Shown in pieces: positions 1 to 9,428 of a DNA stretch of 64,000 bases. The notes beneath the pieces were generated by a model. The model searched no databases. It worked only from the letters and a program-made list of their open reading frames with translations, and was not told where the DNA came from. The first letter of the stretch is position 1; the number at the start of each line of letters is the position of its first letter. Location: contig CBDIHL010000045.1 in the NCBI GenBank assembly GCA_965279125.1, positions 1 to 64,000 of the forward strand. The letters are read 5' to 3'. The position numbers were made by a program, and so were the translations under genes. Source of the stretch: Dinoroseobacter sp965279125. GTDB taxonomy: Bacteria; Pseudomonadota; Alphaproteobacteria; Rhodobacterales; Rhodobacteraceae.

Positions 1-1
1 C

Positions 2-1336
2 AATTCCGAAGTGGGGCACACCAATATTGGCGCGGGCCGTGTTGTGGCGATGGATCTGGGACAGATTGATCTGGCGATTGAGGACGGATCGTTCCAGCGC
101 GAGCCTGCTTTGGTCGCGTTTATCGAGACTATGAAGGACACCGGCGGGACCGCGCATCTGATGGGCGTGGCCTCGGATGGCGGCGTGCATGGGCATATCG
201 TGCATGTGCTGGCGGCTGTGAAGGCGATTGCTTCGGCGGGCGTGCCAGTGGTTCTGCATGCGATCACCGATGGGCGTGACGTGGCCCCGGATTCAGCGCT
301 TGGCTTTGTGACAGGGCTGGCGGGCGCGATGCCCAAGGGCGCGCGAATTGGCACTGTCATTGGCCGCTATTGGGCGATGGATCGGGACAATCGGTGGGAC
401 CGCGTCGCGCGCGCGTTTGAGGCGATGGCCCATGGGCAGGGCGCGGCGGCTGGCAGCGCCATTGCTGCGGTTGAGGCATCCTATGCAAAGGCCGAGATGG
501 ATGAGTTTATCGCGCCTTCGGTGATTGGGGACTATGCGGGGATGAACGCGGGCGATGGTCTGTTTTGTCTGAACTTCCGAGCCGACCGCGCACGAGAGAT
601 CCTCGCCGCCTTTGGCGCGCCGGATTTCAACGGGTTTGACGCCAAGCGGCCTGAGTTGAGTACGATGCTGGGGATGGTGCAATACTCAGACTCGCATAAC
701 GGCTATATGCAAACGGTGTTCCCCAAGCGCGAGTTGACCAACACGCTGGGTCATTGGGCCGCCCTCCACGGCAAGACGCAGTTTCGTCTGGCCGAGACGG
801 AGAAGTATCCGCATGTGACGTTCTTTCTGAACGGTGGACAGGAGGTGCCGGAGACGGGCGAGGATCGGTTCATGCCGAAAAGTCCCGCCGTGGCGACCTA
901 TGACCTCCAACCCGAGATGTCTGCGGGCGAGGTGACGGATAAGTTTGTTGAGGCGATCGCGCATGGCTATGACCTGATCGTCGTGAATTACGCCAACCCC
1001 GATATGGTTGGGCATACGGGTGACTTGGAGGCCGCGAAGGCTGCCTGTGCTGCCGTGGATGCCGGGCTCGGGCGGGTGCTTGGGGCGTTGGAAGCGGCTG
1101 GCGGCGCGATGGTGATCTGCGCTGATCATGGCAATTGCGAAACGATGGTGGATCCGGTGACGGGCGGGCCGCATACCGCGCATACGCTGAACCCGGTGCC
1201 GGTGATCCTTGTGGGCGGGCCTGAAGGCGCGGGGATGCGCGACGGACGGCTTGCCGATCTTGCGCCGACCTTGCTGGACTTGATGGCGATGGACTTGCCG
1301 CCTGAGATGACCGGGCAGAGCCTTATTCAGAAATGA
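2..1336 (+). CDS. gpmI: 2,3-bisphosphoglycerate-independent phosphoglycerate mutase (5' end outside window)
   Basis: Interconverts 3- and 2-phosphoglycerate in cytosolic glycolysis and gluconeogenesis. The reading frame is open from base 2 and begins inside the family signature NSEVGHTNIGAGRVV, whose Ser (codon at 5-7) is the phosphorylated nucleophile; the start codon and roughly the first 60 residues lie upstream of the window. A GTG at 11 is internal and should not be taken as the start. Near the C-terminus the metal-binding motifs ADHGNCE and HTAHT are intact. The stop overlaps the next ATG by 4 bp (ATGA), so it leads the envC-ctpA-rppH operon. Family identity is clear. Confidence 0.96.
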   Translation, partial: NSEVGHTNIGAGRVVAMDLGQIDLAIEDGSFQREPALVAFIETMKDTGGTAHLMGVASDGGVHGHIVHVLAAVKAIASAGVPVVLHAITDGRDVAPDSALGFVTGLAGAMPKGARIGTVIGRYWAMDRDNRWDRVARAFEAMAHGQGAAAGSAIAAVEASYAKAEMDEFIAPSVIGDYAGMNAGDGLFCLNFRADRAREILAAFGAPDFNGFDAKRPELSTMLGMVQYSDSHNGYMQTVFPKRELTNTLGHWAALHGKTQFRLAETEKYPHVTFFLNGGQEVPETGEDRFMPKSPAVATYDLQPEMSAGEVTDKFVEAIAHGYDLIVVNYANPDMVGHTGDLEAAKAACAAVDAGLGRVLGALEAAGGAMVICADHGNCETMVDPVTGGPHTAHTLNPVPVILVGGPEGAGMRDGRLADLAPTLLDLMAMDLPPEMTGQSLIQK

Positions 1337-2427
1337 TCCGCGCGCTCGCCCTTTGCATGATGCTCGGTACCGCGTCGGCGCAGGCGAACCCTGTGGCAGA
1401 GGCCGAGGCGGCGGTGGCGCAGTTGCAGGAGGCGGCCAATGCGCTGGTTGCAGCCGAGACAGCGGAAGATCGCATCGGCTCGCTGACCCAAACAGTACGG
1501 GCATTCGAGGCGGGGCTGAGCGCGCTGCGCGATGGGATGCGGCAGTCTGAGATACGCGCGCGTGTGATCGAGACGCGGCTGACCCGTGACGAGGCGCAGT
1601 TGGCCGATCTGCTGGCGGCACTTCAGATCATCCAGCGCACCCCCGCGCAGGTCTTGCTGATCCATCCCTCCGGGCCGATTGGCAGTGCGCGCGCGGGCAT
1701 GATGGTGGCGGAATTGACGCCGGGGTTGCAGGCGCAGGCGGATGCGTTGCGGCGCGATTTCGAGGACCTTTCCTTCATCCGCCAAGGCCAAGACGCGGCG
1801 CTGGCACAACTTCAGGCCGGGCTTGAGGGGGCGCAAACCGCCCGAGTTGCCTTGGCCGCCGCGATGGCGCAGCGCGAAGGTGTTCCGCCCGCGGCACCTG
1901 ATCGGGTGATGTTGCAAGCCCTGCTCGAAAGCAGTGATACGCTCGCGGCCTTCGCCGTTGGCCTTGGTGCGCTGGAACGCTTGCCTGCCGCCACGCAGAA
2001 TTTCGAGGATTTGCGCGGGGCATTGCCGCTGCCCGTGTCCGGGACGCTGCTGCGCGGATTTAACGAGCCGGATCAGGCCGGTGTCGTGCGTCCAGGCCTC
2101 GTGTTGGCGGTCAGTGCGGGGGCTTTGGTCACGTCTCCGGTGGCGGCGACGGTGCGCTATGCGGGCCCCTTGCTGGATTATGGTAACGTGATCGTGCTGG
2201 AGCCTGAGGCCCGAACCCTGTTGATCATCGCTGGTTTAGGGACAGTATTCTCCCGAGCGGGCGATATTGCCGATGCTGGCAGCGCGCTGGGCCTTATTGC
2301 AGGCGAAGCGGCGCTCAACACTGGGATTGAAGGTGGCCAAACACGGCCAGAGACGCTTTATTTGGAACTCAGGCAGGATCAGCAGCCGTTAGACCCGGCA
2401 AACTGGTTCAAGAACGACGAGGATTGA
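1333..2427 (+). CDS. EnvC-like murein hydrolase activator (degenerate LytM/M23 domain)
   Basis: A 364-residue exported protein. The N-terminus (MIRALALCMMLGTASAQA) is a signal peptide; residues about 20-200 are Ala/Glu/Gln/Arg-rich and heptad-like, as in the EnvC coiled coil; the last 130 residues form an M23/LytM-like fold around GLVLAVSAGALVTSPVAATV. I do not see the HxxxD and HxH zinc ligands of active M23 peptidases, which suggests an amidase activator rather than an enzyme, as known for EnvC. It overlaps gpmI by 4 bp and sits 5 bp before ctpA, a common alphaproteobacterial arrangement linked to division and envelope turnover. Family call is good; the role is inferred. Confidence 0.85.
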   Translation: MIRALALCMMLGTASAQANPVAEAEAAVAQLQEAANALVAAETAEDRIGSLTQTVRAFEAGLSALRDGMRQSEIRARVIETRLTRDEAQLADLLAALQIIQRTPAQVLLIHPSGPIGSARAGMMVAELTPGLQAQADALRRDFEDLSFIRQGQDAALAQLQAGLEGAQTARVALAAAMAQREGVPPAAPDRVMLQALLESSDTLAAFAVGLGALERLPAATQNFEDLRGALPLPVSGTLLRGFNEPDQAGVVRPGLVLAVSAGALVTSPVAATVRYAGPLLDYGNVIVLEPEARTLLIIAGLGTVFSRAGDIADAGSALGLIAGEAALNTGIEGGQTRPETLYLELRQDQQPLDPANWFKNDED

Positions 2428-2432
2428 GGCAA

Positions 2433-3764
2433 ATGCAAAGATATATCGTGGCCGCTTTGGGCGGCACATTGGCGGGCGCTCTACTCGTCACGCAAGTCGC
2501 AGGACCGCTGGTGGCGCAGGAAAGCTCGCGCCAAGCCTCCGTCTACGAGCAGCTTGACCTGTTCGGCGACATCTTCGAGCGGATCCGCTCGCAATATGTC
2601 GAAGAGGTCGAGGATGCTGACCTGATCGAGGCGGCGATCAACGGGATGCTGACATCGCTTGATCCGCATTCCAGCTATCTGCCGCCTGAGAACTTCGATG
2701 ACATGCGCGTGCAGACGCGCGGCCAGTTCGGGGGGCTCGGTATCGAGGTGACCCAAGAGGAAGGGTTCGTGAAGGTCGTCACACCGATGGACGACACCCC
2801 TGCGTTCAATGCGGGTGTCGAGGCTGGTGACTTCATCACCCATGTGGATGGGCAATCCGTGCTGGGCCTGACGCTGAATGACGCGGTTGATCTGATGCGC
2901 GGCGAGGTCGGGTCCGAGATCGTCATCACAGTGGTGCGCGAAGGCATGGACGAGCCGTTTGACATCACCATCGTGCGCGACGTTATCCGCCTGACCGCTG
3001 TGCGGGCGCGGACCGAAAGCAATGCGGTCGTGATGCGGATCACCACCTTCAACGATCAGACCTACCCCAACCTTGTCGACGGCCTGCAAGAACAGATCGC
3101 CGAGCTGGGCGGGATCGACAATGTCGATGGCATCGTCCTTGATATGCGCAACAATCCGGGCGGTCTTTTGAACCAGGCGATCAGGGTCTCTGATGCGTTC
3201 CTCAATGAAGGGGAAATCGTGTCCACCCGTGGCCGCGATCCCCAAGACGGCGAGCGTTTCAATGCGGTCGAGGGCGATCTGGCCCAAGGCAAGCCGATTG
3301 TGGTATTGATCAATGGGGGCTCGGCGTCTGCGTCCGAAATCGTCGCGGGTGCGCTGCAAGACCACCGCCGGGCGATCGTCATTGGGACCAAGAGCTTCGG
3401 CAAGGGGTCTGTTCAGTCGGTCATTCCGTTGCGCGGTGACGGGGCTATGCGCCTAACCACGGCACGGTATTACACGCCGTCGGGTCGGTCGATTCAAGCT
3501 TTGGGCATTTCGCCAGACATCGTTGTGCAGCAACCGCCCCGCCGTGATCCTGAGGCGGAGACGGAAGAAGCGCCCGAGCGCCGGTCTGAAGCCGGTTTGC
3601 GCGGCGCACTCGACAACGACTCGATGACCGAGGCGCAGCGCGAGCAAGCTCTGGAGGAACAAGAGCGCGCCGCCGAGGTCGCCGAGTTGCGCCTTGAGGA
3701 CTACCAACTGGCCTATGCCATCGACATCCTTAAAGGGTTGAACGCTCTTGGCCCGCAAGACTGA
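2433..3764 (+). CDS. ctpA: S41 family C-terminal processing peptidase
   Basis: Periplasmic serine protease of the CtpA/Prc family, 443 residues. It has an N-terminal signal anchor (about residues 4-28), a PDZ domain (about 90-175, with GLGIEV and GVEAGDFI) and an S41 catalytic domain. In the segment GSASASEI the middle Ser (about 299), with Lys about 324 in SFGKGSVQ, matches the Ser/Lys dyad by the 25-residue spacing seen in E. coli Prc. The C-terminal 70 residues are charged and Glu-rich. I chose the ATG at 2433, preceded by GAGGA with 9 nt spacing, over the in-frame TTG at 2424. Fourth-gene coupling continues into rppH, which starts inside this gene. Confidence 0.95.
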   Translation: MQRYIVAALGGTLAGALLVTQVAGPLVAQESSRQASVYEQLDLFGDIFERIRSQYVEEVEDADLIEAAINGMLTSLDPHSSYLPPENFDDMRVQTRGQFGGLGIEVTQEEGFVKVVTPMDDTPAFNAGVEAGDFITHVDGQSVLGLTLNDAVDLMRGEVGSEIVITVVREGMDEPFDITIVRDVIRLTAVRARTESNAVVMRITTFNDQTYPNLVDGLQEQIAELGGIDNVDGIVLDMRNNPGGLLNQAIRVSDAFLNEGEIVSTRGRDPQDGERFNAVEGDLAQGKPIVVLINGGSASASEIVAGALQDHRRAIVIGTKSFGKGSVQSVIPLRGDGAMRLTTARYYTPSGRSIQALGISPDIVVQQPPRRDPEAETEEAPERRSEAGLRGALDNDSMTEAQREQALEEQERAAEVAELRLEDYQLAYAIDILKGLNALGPQD

Positions 3765-4254
3765 TCTAAGTGCGGCAGAAATTGCCGCGCTGCCGTATCG
3801 CAAATGTGTAGGTGTGGTCCTGGCAGATGGTCAGGGCCGCATTTTCGCGGCGCAACGCATCGACAGCCCCGCGTCGAACCCGGCGTGGCAAATGCCCCAG
3901 GGCGGGATCGATCCGGGCGAAAGCGTCACCGAGGCCGGGTTCCGCGAGCTATGCGAAGAGACCGGGGTGACCGCGGATAAGGCCGATCTGGTCGCGTTGC
4001 ATGATGCGTGGTTGCCATATGATTTGCCACCGGAACTGGTCGGCAAAATCTGGGGCGGCAAGTATCGCGGGCAGGAGCAGAAATGGGTCCTCATGCGCTT
4101 TAACGGTGAGGACACCGATATCAACATCGACGGTGAGCATCGTGAGTTTTCCGCTTGGGCCTGGAAAGATCCGGCGGAGGTTCTGGACGGGATCGTGCCG
4201 TTCAAGCGCGACGTCTACGCGGCGGTGTTCAAGGCGTTCGAGGGGCAGATATGA
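3748..4254 (+). CDS. rppH: RNA pyrophosphohydrolase (Nudix)
   Basis: Removes pyrophosphate from 5'-triphosphorylated RNA and so starts mRNA decay; the family also hydrolyses dinucleoside polyphosphates. 168 residues. The Nudix box is complete at about residues 52-74 (GGIDPGESVTEAG, then RELCEETGV), and the N-terminal ALPYRKCVGVVL block is typical of RppH. The only start that keeps this N-terminus is TTG at 3748, inside the last 17 bp of ctpA; AAAGGG about 10 nt upstream may serve as the ribosome site. Overlap with both neighbours points to translational coupling in the gpmI operon. Confidence 0.94.
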   Translation: MARKTDLSAAEIAALPYRKCVGVVLADGQGRIFAAQRIDSPASNPAWQMPQGGIDPGESVTEAGFRELCEETGVTADKADLVALHDAWLPYDLPPELVGKIWGGKYRGQEQKWVLMRFNGEDTDINIDGEHREFSAWAWKDPAEVLDGIVPFKRDVYAAVFKAFEGQI

Positions 4255-4751
4255 TCCGGCTGGCCCTCGCGTTCGCCTTGATCGGCCAACCTGCCTTGGC
4301 GCTGTCGTGCTTGCCCTACGGAGTCCAAGACAGCTGGATCGAGGCAAGCGAGGCTTCTGAGCGCTATATCGTTGTCCAGGGCGATTTCACCCTGACTTCA
4401 ATCACCCCACCACGACCTGCGCCAAAGGCAGGCGAGCCGCTGTTTGCGATGCCCGAAACGCAAACCTATCGCGCGGACTTCCAGGGACTGGGGCTGGCCA
4501 ACGCGACATTCTCGCGACCTGTGTCCGGCCAAGCAATCGTCACGGTAAACTGCGTGGCACAGTGGTGCGGCCAAGTGCCGACAGCGCCATGGATCGCGTT
4601 CCTGCGCGAGGACGGCAAAGGCGGGTACGAGACGGAGATTGGCCCGTGCAGCAGCAAGGTCTACGCGGACCGGTCAAGCGTGCGGGGTGCGGTCCTTTCA
4701 TGCGCGGCAGGCGGTGCCTGCGTTTCGGTCGCGGACATGGTGCAACAGTAG
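4251..4751 (+). CDS. Small secreted protein of unknown function
   Basis: 166 residues with a signal peptide (MIRLALAFALIGQPALALS) and a mature part containing several Cys residues (CLPYGVQ, VNCVAQWCGQVP, GPCSSK, LSCAAGGACVS), so disulphide bonds in the periplasm are likely. I do not recognise the family. The ATG overlaps the rppH stop by 4 bp, making it the fifth gene of the gpmI-envC-ctpA-rppH operon. An upstream in-frame extension to 4155 would run through rppH and is rejected because the signal peptide begins exactly at 4251. Confidence 0.8.
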   Translation: MIRLALAFALIGQPALALSCLPYGVQDSWIEASEASERYIVVQGDFTLTSITPPRPAPKAGEPLFAMPETQTYRADFQGLGLANATFSRPVSGQAIVTVNCVAQWCGQVPTAPWIAFLREDGKGGYETEIGPCSSKVYADRSSVRGAVLSCAAGGACVSVADMVQQ

Positions 4752-4791
4752 GGTCTTCCCCCGCGCGCACAGTCCCGCTACATGCCTCGTC

Positions 4792-5646
4792 ATGGGACAA
4801 AAACTCGATACACGGGCCATCGGCCTCGACGTGGGCCTCTCGGCTACCAAATGGCTGACTGGCGCGGAAAACCTGCATTACGGTCTGTGGACTGGGCTTG
4901 AAGTGAACGCTGCCAATGTGGGCGCGGCTCAGGCTGCCTATACCGACAAGCTGTTCAAGTTGCTGCCGGAAGGCAAGTTGCGCATCCTCGATATCGGTGG
5001 TGGTGCGGGCGAGACGGCGGCCAAACTGCTGGCCTTGGGCCATTCGGTCGACATCGTTGTGCCAAGCGCGTTTCTGGCAGCTCGGTGCCGCGAGAATGCG
5101 CCAGAGGCGACCGTGCACGAGATGATGTTCGAGGACTTCGCGAGCGATCAAACGTTCGATCTGTGTCTCTTTTCCGAGAGCTTTCAGTACATCCCTATTG
5201 AGATTGCGCTTGATAAGGCTGCGGGCCACGCGCCCGGCGGCCATATCATCGTGTCCGACTGTTTCCGCACGCCTGAGGGCGGCACGCAGGAGGGGCACAA
5301 GCGCAAGGTCGGTGGTGGGCATCATGTGACGGTGTGGCGCGATGTTTTGGCCGCGCGTCCGGGTCTCGAGATGCTCAGCGAGGAAGACATTACCGAGGCC
5401 GTGGCCCCTTCGGTGGATGTGGAGCAGGAGTTTTTCTTGATATTTGGTCTGGCCTTGACCCGCATCGACGAGGAAATGACCCGCAAGAAACCTCGCGTGC
5501 GGTGGGTGTTGAACAAGATTATCCGGCTGGTGTTGTCCGAGAAAGCCCGGGCGCGGATCCTGCAGCGCATCACCGAGCGGACGCGGACGGCTGAGGCGTT
5601 TGTGGCGTATAATCGGTACTTTATGGCGAAGTTTGCTGTGAAGTGA
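4792..5646 (+). CDS. Class I SAM-dependent methyltransferase
   Basis: 284 residues. The SAM-binding motif I is plain (LRILDIGGGAGETAAKLLALG, about residues 63-83), followed by an acidic loop and FDLCLFSESFQYIP, which fits motif II. The substrate cannot be told; the C-terminal 60 residues are basic (KPRVRWVLNKIIRLVLSEKAR) and may contact membrane or a small lipid-like substrate, which is inference. The ATG at 4792 follows the previous stop by 40 bp; earlier in-frame codons run into the preceding gene and are not methyltransferase-like. Downstream lies the repeat array at 5804. Confidence 0.85.
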   Translation: MGQKLDTRAIGLDVGLSATKWLTGAENLHYGLWTGLEVNAANVGAAQAAYTDKLFKLLPEGKLRILDIGGGAGETAAKLLALGHSVDIVVPSAFLAARCRENAPEATVHEMMFEDFASDQTFDLCLFSESFQYIPIEIALDKAAGHAPGGHIIVSDCFRTPEGGTQEGHKRKVGGGHHVTVWRDVLAARPGLEMLSEEDITEAVAPSVDVEQEFFLIFGLALTRIDEEMTRKKPRVRWVLNKIIRLVLSEKARARILQRITERTRTAEAFVAYNRYFMAKFAVK

Positions 5647-5803
5647 GGTTTCGGGGTAACAAAGTCTTGTGAACCTAAATTAGGGTTTGGGCGTGGCTCT
5701 AGTGCGGGAGGTAAAGGCCAACCCTAGCTGTGTTTACAGGTTAATATCTGTATTTCACGCTCGACTTGCAAATCTATGCAAATCAGAATTTCATTCTGTG
5801 CAA
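5647..5803. other. Non-coding stretch between converging genes
   Basis: No credible gene. This AT-richer spacer follows the methyltransferase stop and leads into the 19-bp repeat array. It contains a TGCAAAT direct repeat (near 5766 and 5777) and a perfect 6-bp dyad at 5784-5798. No clear rho-independent terminator with a T-run is visible for the methyltransferase gene. Confidence 0.6.
5784..5798. repeat. Short perfect inverted repeat CAGAAT-TTC-ATTCTG
   Basis: Six-base arms around TTC, just upstream of the tandem array and between two converging genes. There is no T-run after it, so a classic terminator is unlikely; a protein site or RNA hairpin is possible. Purely a sequence observation. 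Confidence 0.5.
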
Positions 5804-5953
5804 TAACGCCGCCGGTTAAGTTTAACGCCGCCGGTTAAGTTTAACGCCGCCGGTTAAGTTTAACGCCGCCGGTTAAGTTTAACGCCGCCGGTTAAGTTTA
5901 ACGCCGCCGGTTAAGTTTAACGCCGCCGGTTAAGGTTAACGCCGCCGGTTAAG
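5804..5953. repeat. Eight-copy 19-bp tandem repeat (TTAACGCCGCCGGTTAAGT type)
   Basis: The 17-bp core TAACGCCGCCGGTTAAG starts at 5804, 5823, 5842, 5861, 5880, 5899, 5918 and 5937, with a fixed 2-bp link (mostly TT). The core is nearly identical in all eight copies; the link and flank change from TTTAAC to GGTTAAC at the last copy. Each unit has TTAAC/GTTAA arms around a GC centre, so each is a partial dyad. The array lies between two 3' ends, and the TAA stop of the minus-strand SHMT homologue (5949-5951) falls inside the last copy. With no unique spacers this is not CRISPR. Confidence 0.95.
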
Positions 5954-7262
5954 GTGAATTGTGAGTAAATGAAATACCATTGAACCTTTTGCGAAGCGTC
6001 TTGGTTTGTTCGGCGCACATTTGTGGAGCGGCACTCGTTAACGCCTCCGCAATACACTTGCCGATTTCAACACAATCGCCTTGTTTCACACCGCGCCGCA
6101 CGAGTTCGGGCGTGCCCAAACGTAAGCCCTCGCCATGCGAAGTCGGCAGTCCGATAGCACTCGCGAGGAAACCCGCTTTTCGCAAGTTCTTGGACATTAT
6201 GTGCCCGCCGCCGTAAGCGTCCGCCTCAATCGCGAATTGATGCGAGCGTGTGAATCCGTTTCCCGCGCTGAATACCGGGACGCCCGTATCATGCAACACG
6301 CTTGCCAAACTTTGCGCAACCTCCACCATCTTTGATGCGTAGGCCGCGCCAAAGTCTCGCCAATCCAAAAGTCCCAACGCCAAAGCAGCGGTCTTGCCTG
6401 CATCGAAATTCGCGGTCATCCCGGGAAAAGCAATTGCATCCAGTCGTTCGGCAATCTCTTGGTCATTGCTGACAATCATCCCGCCAGCAGGACCGCCGAG
6501 GCTTTTATAGGTGCTCATTGTCATTAGATGCGCGCCTTGATCCAACGGGTTTTCCCAAGCGCCGCCCGCGATCATCCCACATAGATGCGCCGCGTCGAAC
6601 AATACCTTTGCGTCTACTTCATCCGCTATGGCGCGGATTTCGGCAACCGGATGTGGGAACAGGTTCAGCGAGCCGCCGATGGTGATCAGTTTGGGCCTTA
6701 CCCGCAAAGCCAATGCGCGCAATGCCTCTAGGTCAACGGAATATCGATCTGCATCAACGGAAGCTGCATGTGTGATTAGCCCATAAAGCCCTGCACAGCC
6801 TGCACTATGATGGGTCACATGCCCGCCAATTGCGGCAGGTGGCGCGATGATTGAATCGCCCGGTTTCGTCAGCGCCATGAACGCATAGAGGTTCGCCATT
6901 GCCCCAGATGCGCACCGTATCTCGGCATAGCGCGCGCTGAAAATCTCTGCGGCCAGTTCAGCAGCGAGCACCTCGATCTGCTCGATTGCCTCCAACCCCA
7001 TCTCATATTTATCGCCCGGATAGCCAAGCGAGGGTCGTCCGCCGAGCCCTCTCGCAAGGACCGCTTCGGCGCGGGGATTCATCACGTTTGTGGCCGGGTT
7101 AAGGTTAAAACACTCAGCGTCATGGATCGCTGTATTTTCGAGAATCAACGCCTCAATCCGAGCGGCGATCGCGCCTGAGGACTGGGATCCGCCTTCGGCA
7201 ATGCTCTGGACGCGGGCCTCACAATCGGCGGGTACCCAAGGGCGGGGAGCGAGATGGGGCAT
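5949..7262 (-). CDS. Serine hydroxymethyltransferase-like PLP enzyme (divergent paralogue)
   Basis: 437 residues with the fold-type I SHMT layout: NVMNP and LGYPGDKYEMG near residues 59-89, DAAHLCGMIAGG (223-234; the Asp pairs with the PLP ring N) and the Schiff-base Lys at about 253 in MSTYKSLGGPAGG. Canonical GlyA has a THKTLRGPRGG-type motif here, so this looks like a separate subgroup. Related enzymes act on glycine/serine or on alpha-methylserine and similar hydroxy amino acids; the substrate cannot be named from sequence. The ATG at 7262 was chosen because the 17-residue extension to 7313 is Arg-rich and non-conserved in style. It is divergent from a LysR gene that probably regulates it. 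Confidence 0.82.
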   Translation of the reverse strand: MPHLAPRPWVPADCEARVQSIAEGGSQSSGAIAARIEALILENTAIHDAECFNLNPATNVMNPRAEAVLARGLGGRPSLGYPGDKYEMGLEAIEQIEVLAAELAAEIFSARYAEIRCASGAMANLYAFMALTKPGDSIIAPPAAIGGHVTHHSAGCAGLYGLITHAASVDADRYSVDLEALRALALRVRPKLITIGGSLNLFPHPVAEIRAIADEVDAKVLFDAAHLCGMIAGGAWENPLDQGAHLMTMSTYKSLGGPAGGMIVSNDQEIAERLDAIAFPGMTANFDAGKTAALALGLLDWRDFGAAYASKMVEVAQSLASVLHDTGVPVFSAGNGFTRSHQFAIEADAYGGGHIMSKNLRKAGFLASAIGLPTSHGEGLRLGTPELVRRGVKQGDCVEIGKCIAEALTSAAPQMCAEQTKTLRKRFNGISFTHNSP

Positions 7263-7284
7263 GACAAGTCTCCTTCGAAAGTAA

Positions 7285-7339
7285 CTTATCCCTAAGCGCC
7301 GCCTTGCCTGCAAATCAGTTTTCTGAAAAATAAGGGTTA
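7285..7339. promoter_or_regulatory. Divergent control region with CTTATCCCTAAG and TAAGGGTTA elements
   Basis: The 96-bp gap between the SHMT homologue and the LysR gene carries CTTATCCCTAAG (7285-7296; CTTA/TAAG arms) and TAAGGGTTA (7331-7339; TAA/TTA arms). Two small dyads with a shared GGG/CCC centre fit a regulator binding site, and LysR proteins usually bind such divergent gaps. This is an inference from position and symmetry only. Confidence 0.35.
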
Positions 7340-7358
7340 GAAAAATTTAAGGTCAGCG

Positions 7359-8234
7359 ATGCCTGTCTCTCCGCCACGCCCTAAAGGTTTCGCCCTCAAC
7401 GCCCTGCGCGCTGTCGAGGCCGCTGCGCGTCTGGGCAGTTTTGCCTCCGCCGCGCGCGAGCTGGGCGTGACCCCAGGCGCGATTACCGCCCATGTTAAAG
7501 CCCTTGAGGCCGATCTAGACGCGCAAATTTTCAAACGCACAGCGCGCGAGGTGATTCTGACACCGCTGGGTCACCGAGTTCTGCCCGACCTTACAAACGC
7601 TTTCGACGCGGTTGGCACAGCCAGCCAAACTCTACGCCGGGAAGCCGCCCCCAAGACCGTGCACATCGCGACCTTGCCTGCGCTCGCGCAGCTCTGGTTA
7701 TCGCCGCGTTTGCCGGAGCTGCGTAAGACAGACCCCGATATCACGATCTCGATCACTGCACTGGAAGAGCCGCCGAACCTCAAGCGGGCTCCGTTTGATT
7801 TGTGTGTGTTCTATGCGAAAGGGCGGCAGGGCGAGGCGATCGCGCACGACACGCTGTTTCCGGTTTGCGCGCCTGATATTGCCGAGGCGTTGACCAAGCC
7901 CGCAGACCTCGCCCATGTCCCGTGCCTGTCTGACGCCGTCTGGGCGGATGACTGGCAAACATGGTTGAACCACGCCGCTCCGGACGCCAAAGTTGTGCCG
8001 CGTGGACCGGTGTATTCGCTCTATGCTCTGGCGCTAGAGGAGGCCGTTAACGGCGCGGGTGTCCTGATGGGGCATGAGACCTTGGTGGCCAACTTGCTGC
8101 GCGACCGCCGCCTCATGCGTCCCTTTGCTGAGGCGGTCAGCACCGCGCACACCTTACGTATTTGGTCCGATGTCCCTTTGCGCACTGGCAGTGCCTCTGA
8201 CCGGGTCAAGCGGCATCTGTTGCGCTTGGGCTAG
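7359..8234 (+). CDS. LysR family transcriptional regulator (GcvA-like)
   Basis: 291 residues. The N-terminal winged helix-turn-helix spans about residues 8-65 (FALNALRAVEAAARLGSFA, then GVTPGAITAHVKALE), followed by a LysR effector domain with LPALAQLWLSPRLPEL. The style of the N-terminus is that of GcvA-type regulators, which control glycine metabolism, and the divergent neighbour is an SHMT homologue, so glycine, serine or a related amino acid is a reasonable effector guess. No direct evidence of the ligand. Confidence 0.88.
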   Translation: MPVSPPRPKGFALNALRAVEAAARLGSFASAARELGVTPGAITAHVKALEADLDAQIFKRTAREVILTPLGHRVLPDLTNAFDAVGTASQTLRREAAPKTVHIATLPALAQLWLSPRLPELRKTDPDITISITALEEPPNLKRAPFDLCVFYAKGRQGEAIAHDTLFPVCAPDIAEALTKPADLAHVPCLSDAVWADDWQTWLNHAAPDAKVVPRGPVYSLYALALEEAVNGAGVLMGHETLVANLLRDRRLMRPFAEAVSTAHTLRIWSDVPLRTGSASDRVKRHLLRLG

Positions 8235-8294
8235 TTGCAAATCACTTAGGGCTGCGCCACGGTCTCCTCAAACGCGATAAGGGAGGAACGCAAG

Positions 8295-9425
<1,131 letters not shown>

Positions 9426-9428
9426 GCG

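Noticed and set aside
4639..4791. 51-residue extension of the methyltransferase
   Set aside because: It lies mostly within the preceding secreted-protein gene and has no family-like sequence; ATG 4792 is used instead.
5804..5953. CRISPR array
   Set aside because: Repeats are joined directly by 2 bp with no spacers and no cas genes are nearby.
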